Made by a program: the position numbers and the translations under genes
Notes under the pieces: model-generated
Database searches by the model: none
What the model was told of the DNA's origin: nothing
The model's input: only the letters and a program-made list of their open reading frames with translations
Assembly: GCF_025905425.1 (NCBI RefSeq)
Contig: NZ_CP109603.1
Location: 4,604,501 to 4,668,500 of the forward strand
From: Pseudomonas putida
GTDB taxonomy: Bacteria > Pseudomonadota > Gammaproteobacteria > Pseudomonadales > Pseudomonadaceae
Length of the DNA: 64,000 nt
Reading direction: 5' to 3'
Part shown: positions 20,010 through 28,272 of the stretch, piece after piece
How the letters are laid out: each line of letters begins with the position of its first letter
Position numbering within the stretch: the first letter of the stretch is position 1

Positions 20010-20089
20010 GAGCAAGCCTTGCTGGCGATGCCCGGCACAGCCGGGCCTGGGGCGCTACGCGCCCCATCGCCGGCAAGGCCAGCTTCCAC
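20006..20089. repeat. REP-like inverted pair inside the IS right end, overlapping the recombinase stop codon
   Basis: Arms 20006-20030 and 20065-20089 pair at 20 of 25 positions and enclose two smaller hairpins (CCCGGC/GCCGGG and GGGGCG/CGCCCC). The arms are of a third REP type (GGCGATG end) unlike the target REP. The TAG stop (20007-20009) is part of the first arm. Confidence 0.8.
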
Positions 20090-20101
20090 AAGAAGACAGT
20101 T

Positions 20102-20157
20102 GCTCCCACATCTGCTTCGGGCCCGAAACAAATGTGGGAGCGGGCTTGCCCCGCGAA
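20102..20157. repeat. Right half of the interrupted REP and its intact inverted partner
   Basis: GCTCCCACA (20102-20110) completes the REP cut at 18861. TGTGGGAGCGGGCTTGCCCC then GCGAA (20133-20157) is the partner REP. About 22 bases separate them. Confidence 0.85.
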
Positions 20158-20213
20158 GCGCCGCGCGGGCGGCGCTCGATCTCACAGGCGCTGAAAATCC
20201 TGAGGCAAGCCCA

Positions 20214-22067
20214 TCACCCTTTCATTCTAGGCATCTCGATCCGGTGCTCATGCACCCGCCTGTACAGCGTCGCCCGCGATATCCCCAACGCCCGCGCCGC
20301 ATCAGCCGGCTTCCAGCGGTGCCGGATCAACGCATCGAGCAACAGTTGCCGAGCCGGGCTGCAGGCATCCACTTCGGCAGAAGCCACGGCATCGCCACGC
20401 ACCTCCTGCGGTAAATCTTCAAGCCGCACCCACCCGCCCTCACTCACCGCGCAGGCATAGCGCAACACCTGGCGCAGTTGCCGCAAATTGCCCGGCCAGC
20501 GGTACAGCAACAGCGCCTGCAGCGCATCGTCGGCCAGCACCACCTCGACCCCGCAGGCCTCGGCTTCTTCGACCAGCAACCGATGAATCAAGCCCAGCCG
20601 ATCCTCCCGCTCACGCAACGGCGGCAATTCGAACCTGGCGTTGGCCAAGCGGAAGTACAGGTCCTCGCGAAAGCGCCCGTCCGCCACCATCGCCGCCAGG
20701 TCCCGGTGCGTCGCGCAGATCACCTGGATGTCCACCCGCTCACGCCGGGCCGCCCCCAAGGGTGCCACCTCGCCCTCGGCCAGCACGCGCAGCAGGCGGG
20801 TTTGCAGGTTCAGCGGCATGTCGCCGATTTCGTCGAGAAACAGGGTGCCGCCATCGGCCTGCTGCAAAAGCCCTTGCATGCCTTTGCTGGAGGCACCGGT
20901 AAATGCCCCGGCCACATAGCCGAACAGCTCGCTCTCGATCAGGCTTTCGGGGATGGCTGCGCAATTCAAGGTGACGAAGGGCCCCTCACGCCGCTGGCTC
21001 TGCAAATGCAACTGACGGGCGAAGACTTCTTTGCCCGAACCCGTCTCGCCTTGCACCAGCACCGCCAGGTTGCAGTCCTTGACCCGCGTGGCCAGGCGTA
21101 AATGCTGCTCGATGCGCGCGTCCTGCGTTTGGCGCAGCGGCTGCGGCCGCTGGCGCCGTTGCGGCGCGCTGACCCGGCCATACAGCTCGCCCCAGCCTGG
21201 CAGGCGTTGCGCCGAGGCCGCGTTGATGCAGCGCAGTTGGCCCAGGTCGAACAGCTCGCCGATGTGCTCAGGCAAGCGGCCCAGGCGCTCAACCAGCCGC
21301 TGGCGGGCCAGGCTGTTGATCGCCTGCAGGCGGCCGTCGGCATCCCAGGCCAGCAGGTAGTCCGGCTGGCTCTCGACGTAGCCCGGCGTGCCGTGCGCGC
21401 GCATGACCCAGTGGCCCTGGGCACTGTGCATAAAGAACGCGTTTTCTATCTCGCGTGCGGTCTGCTCGACCAACTGCCGAATCAAGTGCTGGCTGCGGCG
21501 ATCGTCCGGGGACTGCAAGGCCGACACATCCACCACGCCAAGCAGCTCGCCAAGCGGGTCGAACACCGGCGCCGCCGTGCAGGTCAGGCCAATGAAGGCG
21601 GCGCGAAAATGATCGCGCTTGTGCACCGTGACGGGCGCCTTGCTGGTCAGCACCGCCGCCACCCCACAGGTGCCCTCCTCGCCTTCCGACCAACAGGTGC
21701 CCAGGTACAACCCCGCCTTGCGGCAGTCATTGCGGATGGCTGACTCGACCCGGTAATCGATGGTCTGCCCCTGGGCATCGGTAAGCAGCACGCAATAGTC
21801 GGCGCCGCGCACCTGCTCATGCAGCCGCGCCACGGCATCGCTGGCAATGCGCAAAAACAGCTCCGCGCGCTCGCGGCACTCGTTAAGCAGGCTTTGGGAA
21901 AGGATACGTGGCCCCTGCTGGGAGCCTGGATCGAGGCGATACAGGTCCATGGAGCGGCGCCAGGAGTCGAGGATCAGTGGCGGCACCGGCGCCTGTGGCA
22001 GGCGATCGGCGTTTTTCAGCACCCGGCTGACGCAGTCGACATGGGCTCGGGAGTTCGCGGCAAGCAT
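20214..22067 (-). CDS. acoR: Sigma-54-dependent activator of acetoin catabolism (AcoR)
   Basis: 617-residue enhancer-binding protein, divergent from acoXABC. N-terminal GAF-type sensor region (about 70-290). AAA+ domain with Walker A GETGSGKE and sigma-54 contact loop GAFTGA, then FLDEIGDMP. C-terminal Fis-type helix-turn-helix DAARALGISRATLYRRVHEH. In known systems AcoR responds to acetoin or acetaldehyde and activates the aco promoter with RpoN. A perfect palindrome suited to such an activator lies at 22165-22181. ATG 22067. Confidence 0.95.
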   Translation of the reverse strand: MLAANSRAHVDCVSRVLKNADRLPQAPVPPLILDSWRRSMDLYRLDPGSQQGPRILSQSLLNECRERAELFLRIASDAVARLHEQVRGADYCVLLTDAQGQTIDYRVESAIRNDCRKAGLYLGTCWSEGEEGTCGVAAVLTSKAPVTVHKRDHFRAAFIGLTCTAAPVFDPLGELLGVVDVSALQSPDDRRSQHLIRQLVEQTAREIENAFFMHSAQGHWVMRAHGTPGYVESQPDYLLAWDADGRLQAINSLARQRLVERLGRLPEHIGELFDLGQLRCINAASAQRLPGWGELYGRVSAPQRRQRPQPLRQTQDARIEQHLRLATRVKDCNLAVLVQGETGSGKEVFARQLHLQSQRREGPFVTLNCAAIPESLIESELFGYVAGAFTGASSKGMQGLLQQADGGTLFLDEIGDMPLNLQTRLLRVLAEGEVAPLGAARRERVDIQVICATHRDLAAMVADGRFREDLYFRLANARFELPPLREREDRLGLIHRLLVEEAEACGVEVVLADDALQALLLYRWPGNLRQLRQVLRYACAVSEGGWVRLEDLPQEVRGDAVASAEVDACSPARQLLLDALIRHRWKPADAARALGISRATLYRRVHEHRIEMPRMKG

Positions 22068-22164
22068 TCAGGCCCTCCGGTTCTCATTGCTGTTTTTATC
22101 GTTGTGCGGCCATTAAGCACTTGCGCACAAGCCCCGACAAGCACTGTGTGATTACCGGCTCGCT

Positions 22165-22190
22165 TGAGACGCAGCGTCTCAGCGTCTCGG
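22165..22190. promoter_or_regulatory. Candidate AcoR upstream activating sites
   Basis: Perfect 17-base palindrome TGAGACGCAGCGTCTCA (22165-22181), followed directly by another half-site GCGTCTCGG. A further GCGTCTCG lies at 22217-22224. These are 80-140 bases upstream of the sigma-54 promoter, the expected enhancer distance. Confidence 0.6.
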
Positions 22191-22301
22191 CAAACGCAGC
22201 CGCGCGGTGGCACCCCGCGTCTCGCCGGCCCTGCCCGGGACACACCAAACCCTATCGAGAAACCGCTCTGGCACGGCCACTTCAGGCAGCTCGAAGAAAG
22301 C

Positions 22302-22317
22302 TGGCACCGCCCTTGCT
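22302..22317 (+). promoter_or_regulatory. Sigma-54 (-24/-12) promoter of acoXABC-bdh
   Basis: TGGCACCGCCCTTGCT matches the consensus TGGCAC-N5-TTGCW exactly, 34 bases upstream of the acoX start. Confidence 0.92.
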
Positions 22318-22350
22318 CTGTCCCTGACAAACAAGAACATGAGGTGCGCC

Positions 22351-23406
22351 ATGCCGCAACCCACCCCGACTGTCGGGATCATTGCCAACCCTGCCTCCGG
22401 CCGCGACCTGCGCCGCCTGACCGCCAGTGCCGGGCTCTATTCGAGCACCGACAAGGCCTCGGCGATCCAGCGCCTGCTCGCCGCCTTCGGTGCCACCGGC
22501 ATTGGCCGGGTGCTGCTGCCGACCGACATGACCGGCATCGCTGCCGCCGTGCTCAAGGCCAGCCAAGGCCCCGGCGCCCGCGACCAGCACTGGCCGAGCA
22601 TCGAGATTATCGACCTGCCGCTGACCCAGACCGTTGCCGATACCCGCTTGGCCACCCGGCGCATGGTCGAGCACGGCGTGGCGATGATCGCGGTGCTCGG
22701 CGGCGACGGCACCCACAAGGCAGTCGCTGCCGAGGCCGGTGACATTCCACTGCTGACCTTGTCCACCGGCACCAACAATGCCTTCCCTGAACTGCGCGAA
22801 GCCACCAGCGCCGGCCTGGCAGGTGGCTTGCTCGCCAGCGGCCGGGTGCCCGCCAGCATCGGCCTACGCCGTAACAAGCGCTTGCTGGTGAAGGTGCCCG
22901 AGCAGCAGCTGGCCGAGTGGGCCCTGGTGGAGGTCGCCGTGTCGCCCCAGCGCTTCATCGGCGCCCGCGCCCTGAGCCGCAGCGAAGACCTCAGCGAAGT
23001 GTTCGCCTGCTTCGCCGAACCCCACGCCATTGGCCTGTCCGCCTTGTGCGGCCTGTGGTGCCCGGTGTCTCGCCAGGACGCCAACGGCGCCTGGGTACGC
23101 CTGAACCCCGGCGCCGAACAGGCCCTGCTCGCCCCCCTGGCACCTGGCCTGCTGCAAGGCTGCGGCATCACCGCCAGCGGCCCGTTGACGCCAGGCGTCG
23201 CCCATCGCCTGAGCCTGGCCAGCGGCACCCTGGCGCTGGACGGCGAACGCGAGATCGAATTCGCCGAACACGACACGCCCACCATCACCCTGGACCACCA
23301 GGGCCCGCTCACCGTGGACGTCGAGGCCGTGCTGGCCCACGCCGCCCGCCATCACCTGCTGGCCGTTGCGCGCGGCCACCGGCTACACCCTGCAACCGCG
23401 TGTTGA
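22351..23406 (+). CDS. acoX: AcoX, NAD-kinase-fold protein of the acetoin cluster
   Basis: 351 residues. Resembles ATP-NAD/diacylglycerol-kinase-like proteins: VGIIANPASGRD near the start and the phosphate-binding motif VLGGDGTHKA, then LSTGTNNAFPE. Its biochemical role in acetoin breakdown is unknown. ATG 22351 is preferred because GAGGTGCGCC precedes it; an in-frame ATG four codons upstream lacks a ribosome site. First gene of the sigma-54 operon. Confidence 0.92.
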   Translation: MPQPTPTVGIIANPASGRDLRRLTASAGLYSSTDKASAIQRLLAAFGATGIGRVLLPTDMTGIAAAVLKASQGPGARDQHWPSIEIIDLPLTQTVADTRLATRRMVEHGVAMIAVLGGDGTHKAVAAEAGDIPLLTLSTGTNNAFPELREATSAGLAGGLLASGRVPASIGLRRNKRLLVKVPEQQLAEWALVEVAVSPQRFIGARALSRSEDLSEVFACFAEPHAIGLSALCGLWCPVSRQDANGAWVRLNPGAEQALLAPLAPGLLQGCGITASGPLTPGVAHRLSLASGTLALDGEREIEFAEHDTPTITLDHQGPLTVDVEAVLAHAARHHLLAVARGHRLHPATAC

Positions 23407-23428
23407 GACAACCCTGGAGAACAACAAG

Positions 23429-24406
23429 ATGTCCAATCAACTCAGTACAGAACAATTGCTGCATGCCTATGAAGTGATGCGCACCATCCGCGCATTCGAA
23501 GAGCGTCTGCACGTGGAGTTCGCCACCGGCGAGATTCCCGGCTTCGTCCACCTCTATGCCGGTGAAGAAGCGTCCGCCGCAGGCGTCATGGCCCACCTGC
23601 GCGACAGCGACTGCATTGCCTCGACCCACCGCGGGCATGGCCACTGCATAGCCAAGGGCGTGGATGTATACGGCATGATGGCCGAGATCTACGGCAAGAA
23701 GACCGGTGTGTGCGGTGGCAAAGGGGGTTCGATGCACATTGCCGACCTGGAAAAAGGCATGCTCGGCGCCAACGGCATCGTCGGCGCCGGTGCGCCACTG
23801 GTTGCCGGCGCCGCCCTGGCCGCCAAGCTCAAGGGCCGCGATGACGTGTCGGTGGCCTTCTTCGGCGACGGCGCCTCCAACGAAGGTGCAGTGTTCGAAG
23901 CCATGAACATGGCCTCGATCATGAACCTGCCGTGCATCTTCGTCGCCGAGAACAATGGCTATGCCGAAGCCACCGCCTCGAACTGGTCGGTGGCCTGCGA
24001 CCATATTGCCGACCGCGCCGCCGGCTTCGGCATGCCTGGCGTGACCATCGATGGCTTCGACTTCTTCGCGGTGTACGAAGCCGCTGGCGCGGCCATCGAG
24101 CGGGCGCGCTCCGGGCAAGGCCCGTCGCTGATCGAGGTCAAGCTCAGCCGCTACTACGGCCACTTCGAAGGGGATGCGCAAACCTACCGCGCCCCGGACG
24201 AAGTGAAGAACCTGCGCGAGTCCCGCGATTGCCTGATGCAGTTCCGCAACAAGACCACCCGGGCCGGCCTGCTCAGCGCCGAACAGCTGGACGCCATCGA
24301 CGCGCGTGTCGAAGACCTGATCGAAGACGCCGTGCGCCGCGCCAAGTCCGATCCCAAGCCACAGCCCGCCGACCTGCTCAGCGACGTCTACGTCAGCTAC
24401 CCCTGA
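23429..24406 (+). CDS. acoA: Acetoin dehydrogenase E1 alpha subunit (TPP-dependent)
   Basis: Forms with AcoB the thiamine-diphosphate E1 that cleaves acetoin to acetaldehyde and a hydroxyethyl group passed to lipoate. 325 residues, usual length. The TPP motif is seen as FFGDGASNEGAVFEAMNMAS...ENNGYAEAT. HRGHGHCIAKG and GGKGGSMHIAD are typical of E1 alpha. ATG 23429 with CTGGAGAACAACAAG upstream. Confidence 0.96.
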   Translation: MSNQLSTEQLLHAYEVMRTIRAFEERLHVEFATGEIPGFVHLYAGEEASAAGVMAHLRDSDCIASTHRGHGHCIAKGVDVYGMMAEIYGKKTGVCGGKGGSMHIADLEKGMLGANGIVGAGAPLVAGAALAAKLKGRDDVSVAFFGDGASNEGAVFEAMNMASIMNLPCIFVAENNGYAEATASNWSVACDHIADRAAGFGMPGVTIDGFDFFAVYEAAGAAIERARSGQGPSLIEVKLSRYYGHFEGDAQTYRAPDEVKNLRESRDCLMQFRNKTTRAGLLSAEQLDAIDARVEDLIEDAVRRAKSDPKPQPADLLSDVYVSYP

Positions 24407-24439
24407 GCCGCGGATTACAAGAACAAGAGGAGAATCACC

Positions 24440-25462
24440 ATGGCAAGAAAGATCAGCTACCAGCAGGCCATCAACGAAGCCCTGGCCCAGGAAATGCGCC
24501 GCGACAGCACGGTGTTCATCATCGGTGAAGACGTGGCCGGTGGTGCGGGTGCGCCCGGCGAGGAAGATGCCTGGGGCGGCGTGCTGGGCGTGACCAAAGG
24601 CCTCTATCACCAGTTCCCAGGGCGGGTGCTCGATGCGCCGCTGTCCGAAATCGGCTATGTCGGCGCCGCCGTCGGTGCCGCAACCCAGGGCCTGCGCCCT
24701 GTGTGCGAACTGATGTTCGTCGACTTCGCCGGCTGCTGCCTGGACCAGATCCTCAACCAGGCCGCCAAATTCCGCTACATGTTCGGCGGCAAGGCGGTCA
24801 CCCCGCTGGTGATGCGCACCATGTACGGCGCCGGGCTGCGCGCGGCCGCCCAGCACTCGCAGATGCTCACTTCGCTATGGACGCACATCCCCGGCCTGAA
24901 GGTGGTCTGCCCGTCCTCGCCGTACGATGCCAAGGGCCTGTTGATTCAGGCGATTCGCGACAACGACCCGGTAATCTTCTGCGAGCACAAGCTGCTCTAC
25001 AGCATGCAGGGCGAGGTGCCGGAAGAGGTTTACACCGTGCCGTTCGGCGAAGCCAACTTCCTGCGTGATGGCGACGACGTAACCTTGGTGACCTACGGCC
25101 GCATGGTCCACATCGCCTTGGAAGCCGCCAACAACCTGGCCCGCCAAGGCATCGACTGCGAAGTGCTGGACCTGCGCACCACCAGCCCGCTGGATGAAGG
25201 CAGCATTCTGGAAAGCGTGGAGAAAACCGGCCGCCTGGTGGTGATCGACGAGGCCAACCCGCGCTGCTCCATGGCCACCGACATCAGCGCACTGGTGGCG
25301 CAGAAGGCCTTCGGCGCCCTCAAGGGCCCGATCGAGATGGTCACTGCGCCACACACGCCGGTGCCGTTCTCCGATGCCCTGGAAGACCTGTACATCCCCG
25401 ACGCGGCGAAGATCGAGGCCGCTGTGCGCAAGGTGATCGAAGCTGCAAGGAGCGCCGCATGA
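24440..25462 (+). CDS. acoB: Acetoin dehydrogenase E1 beta subunit
   Basis: 340-residue transketolase-like beta chain: FIIGEDVAGGAGAPG, DAPLSEIGYVGAAVGAA, VCELMFVDFAGCCLDQILNQAAKFRYM, and LVVIDEANPRCS near the C terminus. It pairs with AcoA. AAGAGGAGAATCACC supplies the ribosome site. It overlaps acoC by four bases (ATGA), so translation is coupled. Confidence 0.96.
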   Translation: MARKISYQQAINEALAQEMRRDSTVFIIGEDVAGGAGAPGEEDAWGGVLGVTKGLYHQFPGRVLDAPLSEIGYVGAAVGAATQGLRPVCELMFVDFAGCCLDQILNQAAKFRYMFGGKAVTPLVMRTMYGAGLRAAAQHSQMLTSLWTHIPGLKVVCPSSPYDAKGLLIQAIRDNDPVIFCEHKLLYSMQGEVPEEVYTVPFGEANFLRDGDDVTLVTYGRMVHIALEAANNLARQGIDCEVLDLRTTSPLDEGSILESVEKTGRLVVIDEANPRCSMATDISALVAQKAFGALKGPIEMVTAPHTPVPFSDALEDLYIPDAAKIEAAVRKVIEAARSAA

Positions 25463-26565
25463 GCCAGATCCATACGCTGACCATGCCCAAGTGGGGCTTG
25501 TCGATGACCGAGGGCCGGGTGGACACCTGGCTCAAGCAGGAAGGTGACCCCATCAGCAAAGGCGACGAAGTGCTGGACGTCGAGACCGACAAGATCAGTA
25601 GCAGCGTCGAAGCCCCCTTCAGCGGTGTGCTGCGCCGCCTGGTGGCCCAGCCGGATGAAACATTGCCGGTCGGCGCATTGCTGGCCGTGGTAGTCGAAGG
25701 CGAAGCCGACGAGGCCGAGATAGATGCCGTGGTGCAGCGCTTCCAGGCCGAATTCGTCGCCGAAGGTGGCGCGGACCAAGTGCAAGGGCCTGCCCCGCAA
25801 AAAGCCGAAGTGGGCGGCCGCCTGTTGCGCTGGTTCGAACTGGGCGAAGGCGGAACGCCGCTGGTGCTGGTGCATGGCTTTGGCGGTGACTTGAACAACT
25901 GGTTGTTCAACCACCCGGCATTGGCGGCCGAACGCCGCGTCATCGCGCTCGACCTGCCGGGGCATGGTGAATCGGCCAAGGCCCTGCAACGCGGCGACCT
26001 GGATGAACTGAGCGAAAGCGTGCTGGCGCTGCTCGACCACCTGGAGATTCCCCGGGCCCACCTGGCGGGGCATTCGATGGGCGGCGCGGTCAGCCTGAAC
26101 GTGGCGCGCCTGGCGCCGCAGCGGGTGGCCAGCCTGAGCCTGGTGGCCAGTGCAGGCCTGGGGGCGGCGATCAACGGGCAGTACTTGCAAGGTTTCGTGG
26201 CCGCGGCAAACCGCAACGCACTCAAGCCGCAGATGGTGCAGCTGTTTGCCGACCCGGCGCTGGTCACCCGGCAGTTGCTTGAGGACATGCTCAAGTTCAA
26301 GCGGCTGGAGGGCGTCGACGCAGCGTTGCGCCAGCTGGCGTCGGCCATCGCCGAAGGCGACCAGCAGCGCCACGACCTGCGCGGTGTGCTGGGGCAGCAT
26401 CCGGCGCTGGTGATCTGGGGCGCCAAGGACGCGATCATCCCGGCCAGCCATGCCGAAGGGCTGGAAGCCGAAGTGCTGGTGCTGCCAGACGCCGGCCACA
26501 TGGTGCAGATGGAGGCGGCCGAACAGGTCAACCAACAATTGCTCGCCTTCCTGCGCAAGCACTGA
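25459..26565 (+). CDS. acoC: AcoC: lipoyl domain fused to alpha/beta hydrolase, acetoin dehydrogenase E2 component
   Basis: 368 residues. The N-terminal lipoyl domain (about 1-80) has the lipoylated lysine in VETDKISSS. After a linker, an alpha/beta-hydrolase fold (about 118-365) has oxyanion region LVHGFGGDLNNW, nucleophile GHSMGGAV and C-terminal DAGHMVQMEA. It lacks the trimeric acyltransferase core of ordinary E2 enzymes. Known AcoC proteins of P. putida share this layout. Annotated as dihydrolipoyl acetyltransferase by role. Confidence 0.93.
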   Translation: MSQIHTLTMPKWGLSMTEGRVDTWLKQEGDPISKGDEVLDVETDKISSSVEAPFSGVLRRLVAQPDETLPVGALLAVVVEGEADEAEIDAVVQRFQAEFVAEGGADQVQGPAPQKAEVGGRLLRWFELGEGGTPLVLVHGFGGDLNNWLFNHPALAAERRVIALDLPGHGESAKALQRGDLDELSESVLALLDHLEIPRAHLAGHSMGGAVSLNVARLAPQRVASLSLVASAGLGAAINGQYLQGFVAAANRNALKPQMVQLFADPALVTRQLLEDMLKFKRLEGVDAALRQLASAIAEGDQQRHDLRGVLGQHPALVIWGAKDAIIPASHAEGLEAEVLVLPDAGHMVQMEAAEQVNQQLLAFLRKH

Positions 26566-26595
26566 CCCCTACGCGTGAGCCTGGAGACAATAAAA

Positions 26596-27684
26596 ATGAA
26601 TGACCTGAGCCACACTCACATGCGCGCTGCCGTCTGGCATGGCCGCCATGATATCCGCGTCGAACAGGTGCCCTTGCCTGCCGACCCTGCGCCTGGCTGG
26701 GTGCAAATCAAAGTGGACTGGTGCGGGATCTGCGGCTCCGACCTGCATGAATACGTCGCAGGGCCGGTGTTCATCCCGGTAGAGGCGCCCCACCCGCTGA
26801 CCGGCATTCAGGGCCAGTGCATCCTTGGCCACGAATTCTGCGGCGAAATCGCCAAACTCGGCGAAGGCGTCGAGGGCTTTGCGGTCGGCGACCCGGTGGC
26901 GGCGGACGCCTGCCAGCATTGCGGCACCTGCTACTACTGCACCCATGGGCTGTACAACATCTGCGAGCGACTGGCCTTCACCGGCCTGATGAACAATGGC
27001 GCCTTCGCAGAGTTGGTCAACGTCCCCGCCAACCTGCTGTACCGGCTGCCCCAGGGGTTTCCGGCAGAAGCCGGCGCGCTGATCGAGCCGCTGGCGGTAG
27101 GCATGCACGCGGTGAAAAAGGCCGGCAGCCTGCTTGGGCAAACCGTCGTGGTGGTGGGCGCTGGCACCATTGGGCTGTGCACCATCATGTGCGCCAAGGC
27201 CGCTGGCGCGGCGCAGGTCATTGCCCTGGAAATGTCCTCGGCGCGCAAGGCCAAGGCGCGCGAAGTGGGTGCCAACGTGGTGTTGGACCCTAGCCAATGC
27301 GATGCCCTGGCCGAAATCCGCGCACTGACTGCCGGGCTTGGTGCGGACGTGAGCTTCGAGTGCATTGGCAACAAGCACACCGCGAAGCTTGCCATCGACA
27401 CGATTCGCAAGGCGGGCAAATGCGTGCTGGTGGGGATCTTCGAAGAACCCAGCGAGTTCAACTTCTTCGAACTGGTGTCCACCGAGAAACAGGTGCTCGG
27501 GGCCCTGGCGTACAACGGGGAGTTTGCCGATGTAATCGCCTTCATCGCTGACGGAAGGCTGGATATCCGCCCGCTGGTGACGGGCCGGATCGGGCTTGAG
27601 CAGATCGTCGAACTGGGCTTCGAAGAACTGGTGAACAACAAGGAGGAGAACGTGAAGATTATCGTTTCGCCGGGCGTGCGTTGA
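26596..27684 (+). CDS. 2,3-butanediol dehydrogenase (zinc-dependent medium-chain)
   Basis: 362-residue zinc MDR dehydrogenase that interconverts 2,3-butanediol and acetoin, feeding AcoABC. Catalytic zinc ligands in DWCGICGSDLHEY and ILGHEFCGE; structural zinc cysteines in ADACQHCGTCYYCTHGLYNIC; NAD-binding VVVVGAGTIGLCT. ATG 26596 is preferred (GGAGACAATAAAA upstream) over an in-frame GTG at 26575. Last gene of the aco operon, 30 bases after acoC. Confidence 0.92.
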   Translation: MNDLSHTHMRAAVWHGRHDIRVEQVPLPADPAPGWVQIKVDWCGICGSDLHEYVAGPVFIPVEAPHPLTGIQGQCILGHEFCGEIAKLGEGVEGFAVGDPVAADACQHCGTCYYCTHGLYNICERLAFTGLMNNGAFAELVNVPANLLYRLPQGFPAEAGALIEPLAVGMHAVKKAGSLLGQTVVVVGAGTIGLCTIMCAKAAGAAQVIALEMSSARKAKAREVGANVVLDPSQCDALAEIRALTAGLGADVSFECIGNKHTAKLAIDTIRKAGKCVLVGIFEEPSEFNFFELVSTEKQVLGALAYNGEFADVIAFIADGRLDIRPLVTGRIGLEQIVELGFEELVNNKEENVKIIVSPGVR

Positions 27685-27713
27685 TGTAACAAAAGCTCAA
27701 AGCCTGTCGCCCC

Positions 27714-28189
27714 CTGTGGGAGCGGGCTTGTCCCGCGAACACCGGCGAAGCCGGTGCCATGCTCCGCGTGGCCTCATTCGCGGGGCAAGCCCGCTCCCAC
27801 AATGACCACTGTTCTCTGCGTGACAGCGCACCCCCAAGAGGCTGGGCAATCTCTCATAGAGCAAAACTTAACTCACTGAGTTAGCAGCGACTCTGTGGGA
27901 GCGGGCTTGTCCCGCGAACACCGGCGAAGCCGGTGCCATGCTCCGCGCGGCCTCATTCGCGGGGCAAGCCCGCTCCCACAATGACCACTGTTCTCTGCGT
28001 GACAGCGCACCCCCAAGAGGCTGGGCAATCTCTCATAGAGCAAAACTCAACTCACTGAGTTAGCAGCAACTCTGTGAGAGCGGGCCAGTCCCGCGAACAC
28101 CGGCGAAGCCGGTGCCATGCTCCGCGTGGCCTCATTCGCGGGGCAAGCCCGCTCCCACAATGTGGACTGCCCCAAGAGGCTGGGCAATC
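27714..28189. repeat. 179-bp tandem direct repeat (2.6 copies), each unit containing a REPIN
   Basis: Units begin at 27714, 27893 and 28072 (period 179). Each has a forward REP (GTGGGAGCGGGCTTGTCCCG), a hairpin CACCGGCGAAGCCGGTG, an inverted REP and a non-REP tail ending with the palindrome AACTCACTGAGTT. Copies 1 and 2 are almost identical. Copy 3 has GAG for GGG in the first REP and lacks about 30 bases of tail. No ORF is credible here; it fills the gap between bdh and the MORN gene. Confidence 0.92.
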
Positions 28190-28272
28190 ACCCACAGATT
28201 CCCCCAATGCGCTCGCTGTCTCAGGATCCCATTCTGCGTCATACTCGGCAGACCTATTGCCCGGTCTCCACC

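Larger units (their letters stand above)
18862..20104 (+). mobile_element. IS110-family insertion sequence inserted in a REP pair
   Basis: About 1243 bp: left noncoding end (212 bases, with a predicted bridge RNA), recombinase gene, right noncoding end (95 bases, with a REP-like hairpin). Ends were set from sequence logic. Removing 18862-20104 fuses TTCGCGGGGCGAGCCCGCT to CCCACA and restores an inverted REP pair. Both ends abut a CT dinucleotide (18860-61 and 20103-04), and the leader carries segments matching both ends. No terminal inverted repeats or longer target duplication were seen, as is normal for IS110. REP-targeting IS110 elements such as ISPpu9/ISPpu10 are known in P. putida; whether this is one of them was not tested. 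Confidence 0.85.

Noticed and set aside
20010..20100. Ending the IS110 element at the recombinase stop and calling the rest host REP DNA
   Set aside because: The donor guide ACAGTTG matches 20096-20102 next to a CT core, and only an end at 20104 rebuilds the interrupted REP.
27714..28189. Possible CRISPR array
   Set aside because: The period is 179 bases and the repeated units are REP hairpins with copied tails, not short repeats with unique spacers. No cas genes are nearby.
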